NCBI GenBank assembly: GCA_009695465.1
Contig: SIAW01000020.1
Span: forward strand, 1-34,046
Source: Pedosphaera sp.
GTDB lineage: Bacteria > Verrucomicrobiota > Verrucomicrobiia > Limisphaerales > UBA1100
DNA length: 34,046 bases
Direction of reading: 5' to 3'
Part shown: one piece after another, positions 1-9,106 of the stretch
Layout of the letters: each line of letters begins with the position of its first letter
Position numbering within the stretch: position 1 is the first letter of the stretch
Made by a program: the position numbers and the translations under genes
Notes under the pieces: model-generated
What the model was told of the DNA's origin: nothing
Seen by the model: only the letters and a program-made list of their open reading frames with translations
The model's database searches: none

Positions 1-779
1 TGGAGATCACCGTGCGCGGGCCCAAGGCCGATCTGCACTCGGGCATCTACGGCGGCTCTGTGGATAATCCGGCGCTGGTGCTTTGTCAGATGCTGGCCAG
101 TCTGCGCGATCGGCGCGGGCGCATCACCGTGCCGGGTTTTTACAAGGACGTGGCCGCGCTCTCCAAAACCGAACGCCGCGAATTGGCCCGACTGCCGTTC
201 TCCAAGAAAGCGTACAAGCAATTGCTGGGCGTGCCGGAGTTGTTTGGTGAGCACGGCTACACGGCCATCGAACAGCGCAGCGCGCGGCCCACGCTGGAGA
301 TCAACGGGCTGACCAGCGGCTATCAAGGCGAGGGCAGCAAGACCATCGTGCCCGCGTGGGCGCGTGCCAAGATCACCTGCAGGCTGGTGCCCGACCAGTC
401 GCCCGCCGACATCGCCCAGCGGTTGACGCAACACCTGCAGCGCATCTGTCCGCCCACGGTGCGATTGAAGATTTCTGATGGGCACGGTGCCGAGCCGTAT
501 TTGACACCGCCCACCGGACCGGCCGCCCGCGCTGCGTTGGGTGCGCTGGAGAGCGCGTTTGGTGCGCGCCCCGTACAGATACGCGAAGGCGGCTCCATCC
601 CCATCGTCACCCAGTTCAGAAAGATTCTCGGTGTGGATTCGCTGCTGCTCGGGTTGGCGTTGCCCGATGACAACCTGCATTCGCCCAACGAAAAGTTCGA
701 CCTCGCTTGTCTGCACGGCGGTTGCCGGATGAGCGCGCAACTCTGGCCGCGGCTCAGTGCTGCCTTCGCCGCTTCCTGA
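1..779 (+). CDS. M20 family dipeptidase/metallopeptidase, C-terminal part (5' end outside window)
   Basis: The reading frame is open from base 3, so the true start lies left of the window; about 258 C-terminal residues are visible. The family (M20, carnosinase/DUG1/CNDP-like dipeptidases) are cytosolic di-zinc hydrolases of dipeptides and related amides, usually about 450 residues. The visible part starts in the lid/dimerisation domain with the typical segment around DLHSGIYGG, whose histidine reaches the partner active site in this family. It continues through GFYKDV and a GEGSKTIVP segment, and ends with GGSIPI and LHSPNEKFDL, where the histidine is the last zinc ligand. The N-terminal metal ligands are not in view. 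The stop is followed at once by the next gene (start 781), so the two are probably co-transcribed. The family call is firm; the substrate is unknown. Confidence 0.88.
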   Translation, partial: EITVRGPKADLHSGIYGGSVDNPALVLCQMLASLRDRRGRITVPGFYKDVAALSKTERRELARLPFSKKAYKQLLGVPELFGEHGYTAIEQRSARPTLEINGLTSGYQGEGSKTIVPAWARAKITCRLVPDQSPADIAQRLTQHLQRICPPTVRLKISDGHGAEPYLTPPTGPAARAALGALESAFGARPVQIREGGSIPIVTQFRKILGVDSLLLGLALPDDNLHSPNEKFDLACLHGGCRMSAQLWPRLSAAFAAS

Positions 780-780
780 C

Positions 781-2517
781 ATGGGCGCGGCCAAGATTAA
801 TCCCGCACCTGTTGACGCCGTGCCCAGTGTGTGGCTTGCGCGTTTTTTGCTGCTCACCGCAGCGATCAATGGAGCGGTGATTCTCGTGGTGGAAATTCTC
901 GGCGCCAAAATGTTGGCGCCGTTCATGGGCACGTCGCACTTCGTCTGGACAGCGCAGATCGGCGTCACGCTCCTCTCGCTGGCCGCCGGCTACTACGCGG
1001 GCGGCAGTCTGGTGGATCGCTGGCCGCGCGCCGGACTGCTCTACGCGGCGATGACATTGGCATCGCTGTTTCTCTGCCTGTCAGTATTGCTGGTGCGGCC
1101 GGTGTGTTTTTTCTGTTTGGACTTGGGCGACTTGGCCGTGGGCGCGCTGCTCGCATCGGTGCTGCTGTATTTTGTGCCGCTGGCGTTGCTGGCGATGACC
1201 GTGCCGTTTCTCTCGCGCATGTTGACCGATTCAGTGAGCCGCGTGGGCGGCCAAGTCGGCCGGCTCTCCGCGCTGAGCACGCTGGGCAGCGTGGCGGGCA
1301 CTTCATTGATCGGCTACGTGCTGCTGCCGCGCGTGTCAAATTCCACCACAATGTTTGCCGCTGCTGCGGTGCTGCTGCTGCTCGCGGCGGGGTACGCGTT
1401 GATTTGGGGCAGGGCAGGCAGATCAGCCGTCGCGGGTGCCGCCGTGTTTGCATTGTTGCTGGCGTACGCTGGATGGAAGAATGAACGCGCGGCGATGCAG
1501 TCGGATTCACGCCGGATTCTTTATCATGCCAATTCCAACTTCGGTGAGTTGATGGTGAGCGAGAGCGCCAACTACTACATGGTGGATGGCGAGAACGGCG
1601 GGCCGCCGCAGCCCGAGCGCATCCCGTGGCGCGAGTACGTCAACGACTATCTCGTGCAGAACAATTACGATCCGGAGATTGGCAAGAGCCTGTCGCTTTT
1701 CACCAGCGCGCTTTACGGATTGCCGCAGGTGTACACGCCGGCCACGCGCGACGTGCTCTGCATCGGCATGGGCGTGGGCGTGGTGCCGATGCGATTTGCA
1801 GCCGACGGCGCACGCACGGACGTGGTGGAGATCAATCCGCAGGTCGTGCCGTTGGCGCAGGCGTATTTTCATTTTCGTCCCGAGCAGGTGGGTCTGCACA
1901 TCGGTGATGGCCGCCAGTTTCTCAATCGCGCCACCAACACCTACGACGCCATCGTGCTGGACGCCTTCCTCGGCGACTCGACGCCCTCGCACCTGATGAC
2001 CCGCGAGGCGTTTGCCGCCATGCGCGAACGGCTGCGTCCCGACGGCGTGCTGGTGATTAACAGCTTTGGCCGCGGGTTGGATGACGAGGAGCAGAAGCAG
2101 GCCGATGCCGGCAAGTTCAGCAGTTTTGTTTTCGATCGCGCGGAGGATTATTTGACCGCCTCACTCCACAAAACGCTGGCTAAGGTGTTTGGTGCCGGTG
2201 GCGTGCGTATCCATTCATCGGGCAACGGCAACGTCTTCTTCGTGGCGGCGCGCGCCGGGCAATTGACGGCGCATCGCGCGCCAGATTTTGCGAGCACGCA
2301 GCCCGCGGCCAACGTGTTCGCGTCGGAACATCCGCTGCTGTTGCGCAGCACCCATCGCATCAACCGCCCCGAATGGATGTACAAACGCGTCTGGACCGTG
2401 GCCCCCCGGATGGGCGACGTGTTGACCGACGACTTCAATCCCGTGGAATTCCACGACGCCAAAAATCGCCAGCGCACGCGCCTGCATCTGGCCGGCTCGA
2501 TGCGGCAGCGCCAGTGA
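781..2517 (+). CDS. Fused membrane domain / spermidine-synthase-like protein
   Basis: The protein has about 578 residues. Residues 1-240 hold several hydrophobic segments of the kind found in fused MFS/spermidine-synthase proteins (for example FLLLTAAINGAVILVVEILG, then a long leucine-rich run). The C-terminal half is a Rossmann methyltransferase/aminopropyltransferase fold with CIGMGVGVVP near residue 326, VVEINP and IVLDAFLGDSTPSHL near residue 391. True spermidine synthases carry a GGGDG loop and a D..D pair. Here the loop is GMGVG and lacks the aspartate, so aminopropyl transfer is doubtful. I chose ATG 781, two bases after the upstream stop; an in-frame GTG at 757 would overlap that gene. 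It is the first of three related genes in a row and overlaps the second by 4 bp. Reaction and substrate are unknown. Confidence 0.85.
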   Translation: MGAAKINPAPVDAVPSVWLARFLLLTAAINGAVILVVEILGAKMLAPFMGTSHFVWTAQIGVTLLSLAAGYYAGGSLVDRWPRAGLLYAAMTLASLFLCLSVLLVRPVCFFCLDLGDLAVGALLASVLLYFVPLALLAMTVPFLSRMLTDSVSRVGGQVGRLSALSTLGSVAGTSLIGYVLLPRVSNSTTMFAAAAVLLLLAAGYALIWGRAGRSAVAGAAVFALLLAYAGWKNERAAMQSDSRRILYHANSNFGELMVSESANYYMVDGENGGPPQPERIPWREYVNDYLVQNNYDPEIGKSLSLFTSALYGLPQVYTPATRDVLCIGMGVGVVPMRFAADGARTDVVEINPQVVPLAQAYFHFRPEQVGLHIGDGRQFLNRATNTYDAIVLDAFLGDSTPSHLMTREAFAAMRERLRPDGVLVINSFGRGLDDEEQKQADAGKFSSFVFDRAEDYLTASLHKTLAKVFGAGGVRIHSSGNGNVFFVAARAGQLTAHRAPDFASTQPAANVFASEHPLLLRSTHRINRPEWMYKRVWTVAPRMGDVLTDDFNPVEFHDAKNRQRTRLHLAGSMRQRQ

Positions 2518-3365
2518 GGAGCCTCGTGGGCGCGCCATCTCAGCGGCGGGTTTTGTTGGATGACGAATGGTGGACAGTGGTTCACCGCGCCGATTCCCCG
2601 CACGGCCCCATCCAAGTGGTCGAGCTGCGCGAGGACAACGGGCTGCTGCGCCGACGTTGCCTCCACGGTGGGCTGGTGCAAAACACCTACGCACCGCAGC
2701 GGCGGCAAAGCCTCTCGCACTTCGCCGGAGCGCTGCTGGGACTGGCGCGTGCGTACACGCCGCGAATTGAGCAGGCGCTGTGCATCGGCTTGGGCGCGGG
2801 CATTGTGCCGCGCGAATTGGCAAAGTTGGGCGTTGCCGTGGAGGTGGTGGAAATCAATCCGGTGATGGCCGCGGTGGCCACGGCATATTTTGATTTTGAT
2901 CCCGGCGCGGTGAGCATGGCCTTCGGTGATGGCCGGGAGTTTGTCGCCGCCTCGTCGCAGCAGTACGATGCTGTGTTGCTGGACGCCTTCATGGATGGAG
3001 ACATCCCGCGCCATCTGGTGACGGTCGAGGCGCTGGCAGAAGTGAAGCGCCATCTGCGCCCGGACGGGGTGCTGGTGATTAACGCTTTTGGCGAGACCAG
3101 CGCGGCGCGGCGCGAGAGTGCTGCGCAACTTGACCGGACGCTGCGCCGGGTGTTCGCGTCCACGGCGGTGGTGCAGCATGCGTCGGGGGTGGGCAACGTG
3201 TTTTTCGTGGCCACACCGCGGCCGTTGCTCCAGTCGTTTCGCGAGCCGGATTTTTCAGGCGAACATCCGGAACTGCAATTTGAGCTGATGTTGATGTGGC
3301 AGGGCGTGCGGCCAGCAATCTCAAAAGCGGGATCGGTGTACACCGACGCGGAGTTGCGGCGGTAG
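2514..3365 (+). CDS. Spermidine-synthase-like protein, soluble
   Basis: The start is taken as GTG 2514, whose last two bases are part of the upstream TGA stop (GTGA overlap), which implies translational coupling. The frame stays open further upstream, but that part overlaps the previous gene and reads as low-complexity Arg-rich shadow sequence. The protein of about 283 residues has only the synthase-like fold and no membrane part. A beta-rich N-terminal segment (residues 12-60) precedes CIGLGAGIVP near residue 90, VVEINPVM, GDGREFV and LLDAFMDGDIPRHLVT near residue 155. Like its neighbour it lacks the canonical GGGDG loop. Its similarity to the C-terminal half of the upstream gene suggests tandem duplication with loss of the membrane half. 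The family call is good; true spermidine synthase activity is not supported. Confidence 0.8.
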   Translation: MRSLVGAPSQRRVLLDDEWWTVVHRADSPHGPIQVVELREDNGLLRRRCLHGGLVQNTYAPQRRQSLSHFAGALLGLARAYTPRIEQALCIGLGAGIVPRELAKLGVAVEVVEINPVMAAVATAYFDFDPGAVSMAFGDGREFVAASSQQYDAVLLDAFMDGDIPRHLVTVEALAEVKRHLRPDGVLVINAFGETSAARRESAAQLDRTLRRVFASTAVVQHASGVGNVFFVATPRPLLQSFREPDFSGEHPELQFELMLMWQGVRPAISKAGSVYTDAELRR

Positions 3366-3407
3366 TATCGGATTGCCTGCGCGGCGCTGCTGTGTATCTT
3401 CCCGCCG

Positions 3408-6400
3408 GTGACGGACAATCCTCCGGCAATCACGGCGCAGACGACCGACGCCACCCAGCCTCCCGCTGTGCCTTGGGCCAACGTGCTGGTATTCGCGGTC
3501 ACAATTTTCACCGGGGCATTTCTGCTCTTCCAAGTGCAGCCGCTCGTCGGCAAATACATCCTGCCGTGGTTTGGCGGGACGCCGGGGGTGTGGACGACGT
3601 GCCTGTTATTTTTCCAATGCCTGCTGCTGGCCGGCTACGCCTACGCGCACTGGCTTTCGCAGCAGCGTCCGCTTGCGCGACAGGCGCAACTGCATCTCCT
3701 CCTGCTGGGATTAGTCGGTGTGTTCATGTTGGTGGTATTGGGCGCGGCCGCCAAAGGCACGCAGCCGATGGAATGGCTCAAGCCCACGCAGGTCTCGGCT
3801 GATCCCACCGGCGACATCCTGCTGCTGCTGCTCGTGGGAATTGGCCTGCCGTATCTGTTGCTCTCGTCCACCGGCCCGCTCATCCAAGCGTGGTTCAGTC
3901 ATAAACACCCGGGCACTTCGCCGTACCGCTTGTACGCGCTCTCCAACGTGGGCTCGATCCTCGCGCTGGTCAGCTATCCGTTTTTGGTGGAGCCGTACAC
4001 GGCGCGCAACACGCAGGTGTGGATCTGGGCCGCCGGGATGATCGTGTACATCATCGTCTGCGGCACGGTGGCACTGGGATTAAAACAACGACCCGCTGCG
4101 GAGACCGCGAAGACAGCGGAAGCGCCCGCAGCGCCCATCGGGTTCGGGCGGCAACTGCTTTGGCTGCTGTTGCCGGCGTGCGGCACCGTTCAGTTGATGG
4201 CCACGACGAACAAGATCTGTCAGGACATGGCCGTGATCCCGTTCCTGTGGGTGCTGCCGTTGTCGCTCTATCTGGTCTCATTCATCATCTGTTTTGACAG
4301 CCCGCGCTGGTATGTCCGGCAATGGTTCACACGCCTGTTGATGCTCAGTTGGGGCGGCGCGGTGTGGGCGCTCTTCAAAGGCGTGGATGTGGACATCGTG
4401 TTTCAGGTGGCCATCTTCAGCGCGACACTCTTCTTGGGCTGCATGGTCTGTCACGGCGAATTGTTCCGGCTGCGCCCGCCGCCCGCGCAGCTCACGCGCT
4501 ATTATCTCTCCATCTCCGCCGGTGGCGCCGTGGGCGGATTGTGCGTTGCATTGATCGCGCCGCGGCTCTTCAACAGCTATCTGGAATTCCCGCTGGGCCT
4601 GTGGTCCTGCGGCGCGCTGCTGGCGGCGGTGTCGTTCAGCTTGGGATCGCGCGGCAACTTTTCCCGATGGCACGTGCGCTTTCTGCTGGCGGCGGGCTGG
4701 GCGGCGGTGTGCTGGGCAGTGCACCGCAAAACCCAACTGGCGATCCCCATGCCGTGGCTGACCTGTGCGCGCCTGTTGCTGGCGGGATGCCTGTTGATCT
4801 GGGTGTTTGAATCACTCTGGAAAGGCTCGTCGCTGCGGCACCGCTTTGGGCCATTGCTTGGCTTCGCGCTGTTGGCGGCGCTGGGCAGCGTGCTGGACTT
4901 TGTCTATGTCAGCCAACTTGCCGGCCGCGCTGCGCTGCCGTGGCCGGTGATTATCGGCGGCGTGCTGATCCTCGCGGCCATCTGTTTTGTCTGGTCCGCG
5001 TTGCGGGATTGGGAGGGCTGGTCATTTCTGGAATGGATCCCGCAGGTGCTGGCACTGGCAGTTTTGGGCGGCGGCTTGCTCTCGCAAATCCGCGAGGAGG
5101 AAGGCGATGTGTCGTCCCAACAACGCAATTTCTTCGGCGTCATCAAGCTGCTCGATTACAACATTGAAGAAGTCTCGACCATGGACGGCATGGCGGCGCA
5201 CACGTTGGCTGGCAGTGTGACGGCGGGCCGCTTGGCCGCAGCCGATGCCCGTGGCCTCGTGCGTCTGTGGGACAGTCTGACGGGCGTGTTGGCTGGCGAA
5301 CTCAAAGGGCACACAGGCGAGGTGCGCGCCATGAGTTTTAGTCCCGATGGCAAGTGGCTGGCCACGGGCGGCGCGGATGGCTCGATCCGTTACTGGGATC
5401 CTTTCGCCTGCATGATCAAGCGAGTGGATCACGCCGCGCACGAAGGCAGCGCTGTCAACGCCATCAGCTTCAGCCGAGACGGCCGCTGGCTGGCGTCCGC
5501 CGGGGCCGATGGACTGGTCAAGCTGTGGGACGGCATCAACGGAAAGCCGCTGGGTGTTTTATGGAAGCACACCGGCGCGGCGACCGCCGTTGCATTTTCG
5601 CCCGGGGCAGATGTGGTGGTATCGGTGGGGGCCGATGGCATGGTGCACCACGGTGTGCCGCTGGCGACGAAGCAGGAATTCAAGGCGCATGCGGGGCCAA
5701 TACGGCAAGTGGTGTTTGGATTATTTGATGAGATTGCCACGGCGGGCGAAGACGGCACGGTGCGACTCTGGCATCGGGCAACAGGCAAAGCATTGAACGA
5801 ACTGCAGGCGCGCCGCGGTGCGGTGCGCGATGTGGCCTTCACGAGCGATGGCCTGCGACTGGCCAGCGCCAACGCCGATCGTTCCGTGACGGTGTGGGAG
5901 TCCAAGTCCGGCGTCGAACTTTTCACCATCAGCCCGCAGCGGGCGCAGGCGCAGCGCGTGTTGTGCATGCCCTGCGATTGGTGGATGCCCAGCACGAATG
6001 TGCGCACGCTCGACGTGGTGGTCAGCGGCGGCGCCCAGCACGTGAAGATGTGGGAGATGGACAGCCACAATCGTCGTCTCGTCAACGGCGGCATCACGCA
6101 CGGTTTTCAGTACACCAATCCGGGCCATCGCGGCATGAAGACTTCGTACTACGGCGAGACCAGTGGCGTGGGCTTGGCATTGCGCTGGGCGAACCGCGAA
6201 CTCAACGGCACGCGCGAGGGCAATCAGACGGCCGCCGGCTGTCGTTTTGGCGTGGTGGGACTGGGCACGGGCACGCTCGCCGCCTACGGCAAACAGGGCG
6301 GCTCCGTGCGGTTTTACGACATCAACCCGCAGGTGGTGGACATCGCTGAGAAACAATTCAGCTATCTGCGGCAATGCCGGGAGACGGGCGCGAAGGTGGA

Positions 6401-6881
6401 GTTGGAGTTGGGCGATGCGCGGTTGCGGATGGAGAATGAGCCGCCGCAGAAGTTTGATGTGCTCGCGCTGGACGCCTTCAGCAGCGACGCCATCCCCACG
6501 CATCTATGCACGCTGGAAGCGTTCCGGATTTACGAGCGGCACATGGCGCCGGGTGGCATCATCGCCGTCCACGTCTCCAATCGGCACTTGGACTTGGAAC
6601 AAGTGGTGATGGGCATCGCCCGGAAATTCCAGACCACCGACCCTTCTTGGAACGTGGTGATCGTCAACGGGGGCAAAGAGGACGCGCAAGGTCAGGAACG
6701 GCATTGGCTCTATTACTCGGAGTGGATCCTGCTCACGCGCGACGCGAACTTTGTGAACCACCCCGACGTGCAAAAGGCCGACGCCGCCCCCAAGGAAACC
6801 AAGGGGCCGTATCCGCTGTGGACTGATGATTACGTGAGCGTGTACCAGATCTTGACGCTGCCCAGTTGGTGGAAGAAATGA
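3408..6881 (+). CDS. Membrane–WD40–spermidine-synthase-like triple fusion protein
   Basis: The protein has 1157 residues. Residues about 20-560 contain many hydrophobic segments of the spermidine-synthase-associated membrane type, starting with FTGAFLLFQVQPLVGKYILP. Residues about 590-890 form seven WD40-type repeats, with blades ending in VRLWD, IRYWD, VKLWD, a degenerate VHHGV, VRLWH, VTVWE and VKMWE. After the propeller come THGFQYTNP, TSYYGETSGVGLAL, FGVVGLGTGTLAAY near residue 945 and LALDAFSSDAIPTHL near residue 1017. In relatives without the propeller, RNFFG (seen here near residue 568) and HGFQY normally lie close together in one N-terminal beta domain, so the propeller sits inside the synthase-like unit. 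The start is GTG 3408, with no good Shine-Dalgarno sequence, but it is the only start giving an intact first membrane segment. The propeller may bind a partner or substrate; function is unknown. Confidence 0.85.
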   Translation: MTDNPPAITAQTTDATQPPAVPWANVLVFAVTIFTGAFLLFQVQPLVGKYILPWFGGTPGVWTTCLLFFQCLLLAGYAYAHWLSQQRPLARQAQLHLLLLGLVGVFMLVVLGAAAKGTQPMEWLKPTQVSADPTGDILLLLLVGIGLPYLLLSSTGPLIQAWFSHKHPGTSPYRLYALSNVGSILALVSYPFLVEPYTARNTQVWIWAAGMIVYIIVCGTVALGLKQRPAAETAKTAEAPAAPIGFGRQLLWLLLPACGTVQLMATTNKICQDMAVIPFLWVLPLSLYLVSFIICFDSPRWYVRQWFTRLLMLSWGGAVWALFKGVDVDIVFQVAIFSATLFLGCMVCHGELFRLRPPPAQLTRYYLSISAGGAVGGLCVALIAPRLFNSYLEFPLGLWSCGALLAAVSFSLGSRGNFSRWHVRFLLAAGWAAVCWAVHRKTQLAIPMPWLTCARLLLAGCLLIWVFESLWKGSSLRHRFGPLLGFALLAALGSVLDFVYVSQLAGRAALPWPVIIGGVLILAAICFVWSALRDWEGWSFLEWIPQVLALAVLGGGLLSQIREEEGDVSSQQRNFFGVIKLLDYNIEEVSTMDGMAAHTLAGSVTAGRLAAADARGLVRLWDSLTGVLAGELKGHTGEVRAMSFSPDGKWLATGGADGSIRYWDPFACMIKRVDHAAHEGSAVNAISFSRDGRWLASAGADGLVKLWDGINGKPLGVLWKHTGAATAVAFSPGADVVVSVGADGMVHHGVPLATKQEFKAHAGPIRQVVFGLFDEIATAGEDGTVRLWHRATGKALNELQARRGAVRDVAFTSDGLRLASANADRSVTVWESKSGVELFTISPQRAQAQRVLCMPCDWWMPSTNVRTLDVVVSGGAQHVKMWEMDSHNRRLVNGGITHGFQYTNPGHRGMKTSYYGETSGVGLALRWANRELNGTREGNQTAAGCRFGVVGLGTGTLAAYGKQGGSVRFYDINPQVVDIAEKQFSYLRQCRETGAKVELELGDARLRMENEPPQKFDVLALDAFSSDAIPTHLCTLEAFRIYERHMAPGGIIAVHVSNRHLDLEQVVMGIARKFQTTDPSWNVVIVNGGKEDAQGQERHWLYYSEWILLTRDANFVNHPDVQKADAAPKETKGPYPLWTDDYVSVYQILTLPSWWKK

Positions 6882-6919
6882 CCGCGCAACGGCGGTGCTG
6901 GATTGCGAGTTAGTGACCG

Positions 6920-7753
6920 ATGGACTCCGCCCCTTCATGGCCTGCGCTTTTCCCGGACCGGGATTTCCGGTTCAACTTCGGGGCGCACCCCGGCAACGCC
7001 GCCGCGTTCTTCGCGCCCACCGCCGAACATCCGCAGCTTGTCCGCGAGCGCGCCCACTGGCTGCAGACGAGTCCCGCGCATTGCCTGTTGTGTCGCGACG
7101 AGGCGGCGCCGCTCATCGCCGAAGCCATGGACTGCGCCGAGGCTTGGGGGGATTTATCACCCGACGAACGCAGCGCACTGCGCGCCGCCACCGCACCCGC
7201 GCCGCAATGCCACGCGCTCGGTCGCGTCTGGGAACCGGACTGGCTCCTGCTCAATCCCGACGACGCAGGGCGATGGGTGTTGCTGGCGGCGGCCGTGTGT
7301 TTCCCTTCCACTTGGCGGCCGGAAGAGAAACTGGGACTGCCCCTTAGCCAAATCCACGCGCCCGTGCCGACGCTCAACGAATCGCTCGGCGCACAGATTG
7401 ATAAGTTCATCGGTGCCATCTTGCCCGGCACATCGTGGGAACGCTCCAACTGGGGACTGAGCCGTTCGTCCGAACTTTGCCAGCACCCGGCGCGGAATCT
7501 GCCGCGACTGACAGCGCCGCTGCGCGCAGAGCAAGTGTGGGTGCGCATCGAGAATCAAGTGCTGCATCGCCTGCCGCAGACGGGCGGGTTGCTCTTTGGC
7601 ATCCGTCTGGAAAACGTGCCGCTGTCGGCGGTGAAAGCGCACGCGACTGCTGCGCCCGGATTGCAACGCGCGTTGCGCACGATGCCCGATGAGGTGGCGC
7701 ACTACAAAGGACTGCATGCGGCGCGCGAAGAGTTGATTGCGTTGCTGGCTTGA
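6920..7753 (+). CDS. DUF3445 / haem-dependent oxidative N-demethylase alpha-subunit-like protein
   Basis: The protein has 277 residues and no signal peptide. The core fits the DUF3445 family, whose best-studied member is the PAS-fold haem subunit of HODM, an enzyme that oxidatively removes a methyl group from dimethylamine. Visible family features are CFPSTWRPEEKLGLPLSQIH near residue 127, the PVPTLN segment, ERSNWGLSRS, then VWVRIENQVLHRLPQTGGLL and HYKGLH close to the C-terminus. HODM has further electron-transfer subunits; none is encoded next to this gene. It lies 38 bp after the WD40 fusion gene and converges with the MFS gene at 7768, leaving only 14 bp between the two stops. Family membership is fairly secure; a methylamine substrate is inference. 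Confidence 0.78.
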   Translation: MDSAPSWPALFPDRDFRFNFGAHPGNAAAFFAPTAEHPQLVRERAHWLQTSPAHCLLCRDEAAPLIAEAMDCAEAWGDLSPDERSALRAATAPAPQCHALGRVWEPDWLLLNPDDAGRWVLLAAAVCFPSTWRPEEKLGLPLSQIHAPVPTLNESLGAQIDKFIGAILPGTSWERSNWGLSRSSELCQHPARNLPRLTAPLRAEQVWVRIENQVLHRLPQTGGLLFGIRLENVPLSAVKAHATAAPGLQRALRTMPDEVAHYKGLHAAREELIALLA

Positions 7754-7767
7754 GCGCGCAGTCGGCG

Positions 7768-9060
7768 CTACTCGGAGACTTCTTCGACGAGCGGCACGGA
7801 TTTGCGTAGAGCGCGGCCGGAGTGGACTTCCGGTACGAGCATCAACGCTGACAGCACGATCAACCCGCCGCAGATCCACGCCAGCGTGCCGAATCCTGTT
7901 GTGCCCACCAGATGGAACGCGAGCAACGGCGCAGCCACACCGCGGACGCCGGTAAAGAAAGTATGCACCGACATGTAGTCGGCCACGCGATCGGGCGGCG
8001 CAAGTTTAGTCACCCACAATCCCCACGCCACATCGCCGCCGGCGTTGGCAGCACCGAACACGATTGCGCCCACCAGCAGGCTGGTCGTGTTATCCGGATT
8101 GACGAAAAAGGAGACGATGCCCAGCGCGAAGCCGAGGTTGAGCACGATGCGCATCACAAAAAAGTTCATGCGATCAAAGAGCCAACCCCACAGCGGGCTG
8201 AGCGCAAAGCGCACGAGGTTGGGCACCACGCCTACGTACAAGGCGACCTCGCCCACGTTTAGCTTTGAGCCGTACTGCGGGTTGGCCAGATATTCCACGC
8301 GCAGCGGGTACATCATCAGATTGGCAAAGCCCATGAGCATCCAGCAGATCAACGTCCAGCGGAACAGGCGATCTTCGCGCACGTAACGAAAGGCGCGCAG
8401 CGGATGCGAACTGCCCGAGGGCGTCAGCGGCCGCGAGGGCAGGCGCGAGAAACACCAGCTTGAGAAAAAGTATGCCACGCCGAAGAGCAGCAGCAGGACG
8501 CGGAACCAATCCAGATGTTTGTCCAGCGCCCAGCCCCCCGCCGCGCTGAACAGCAGCGCCGCGCCGATGCGGATCATCAACGCGCGCGAGAAGAGACGGC
8601 CGCGCAGCGCTTCCGGATAATTGTCCTGATACACCTGCGTCATCAGCGGGATGATCGCCGAGGCGAGCGCCATGGCCAACATGCCGCCGGTGATATACAC
8701 CGCCTGCGTCGGCACCGCCGCCATGATCAGCAGGCACACCCCGCCTGCGGCTGCCAGTCGCGAGGCCGCCTGCGCAGCGGGCAGACGCAGCCTTTCCACC
8801 ACGCCCACGACCATTGGACCGCACAACAGGCCGAGGCTGCCGCCGATGCTCAAGAGCGCCTTGGCGGTGGCGCCGGCCTGGAAGTGTTTGACGGCGATGA
8901 GCAGCAGGAACGTCGTGGCCGCCGACTCGAGCACGCCGCCGCTGATGGCGCGCCAGCGCTCGAAGCGGAAGGTGCGTTCGGTATCAGTCTCTGCCACGGC
9001 GGGACTGTACCGGCCGCCGCTTTGACGCCAAACAAAATCCGGTGCGGGCGCGGACGCCAT
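7768..9060 (-). CDS. Major facilitator superfamily transporter
   Basis: A 430-residue polytopic inner-membrane protein with about 12 hydrophobic segments in two halves separated by a basic loop near residues 205-230. After a polar N-terminus of about 35 residues the first membrane stretch reads AISGGVLESAATTFLLLIAV. An arginine-rich loop, ALRGRLFSRALMIR, lies between membrane segments in the middle of the N-terminal half, typical of MFS cytoplasmic loops. A C-terminal motif WGLWVTKLAPPDRVADYMSV resembles the corresponding loop of MFS proteins annotated only as general permeases. The start is ATG at 9060; the divergent gene begins at 9107, so any shared promoter must fit in 46 bp. No substrate can be read from sequence or neighbours. 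Confidence 0.82.
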   Translation of the reverse strand: MASAPAPDFVWRQSGGRYSPAVAETDTERTFRFERWRAISGGVLESAATTFLLLIAVKHFQAGATAKALLSIGGSLGLLCGPMVVGVVERLRLPAAQAASRLAAAGGVCLLIMAAVPTQAVYITGGMLAMALASAIIPLMTQVYQDNYPEALRGRLFSRALMIRIGAALLFSAAGGWALDKHLDWFRVLLLLFGVAYFFSSWCFSRLPSRPLTPSGSSHPLRAFRYVREDRLFRWTLICWMLMGFANLMMYPLRVEYLANPQYGSKLNVGEVALYVGVVPNLVRFALSPLWGWLFDRMNFFVMRIVLNLGFALGIVSFFVNPDNTTSLLVGAIVFGAANAGGDVAWGLWVTKLAPPDRVADYMSVHTFFTGVRGVAAPLLAFHLVGTTGFGTLAWICGGLIVLSALMLVPEVHSGRALRKSVPLVEEVSE

Positions 9061-9106
9061 TCTTTAGGATTGAATGACGGGCGCGGGGTTCTCAGATTGC
9101 ACGGGT

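Noticed and set aside
781-3365. Genuine spermidine synthases (speE)
   Set aside because: The GGGDG loop is missing from both proteins, so only a superfamily-level name is justified.
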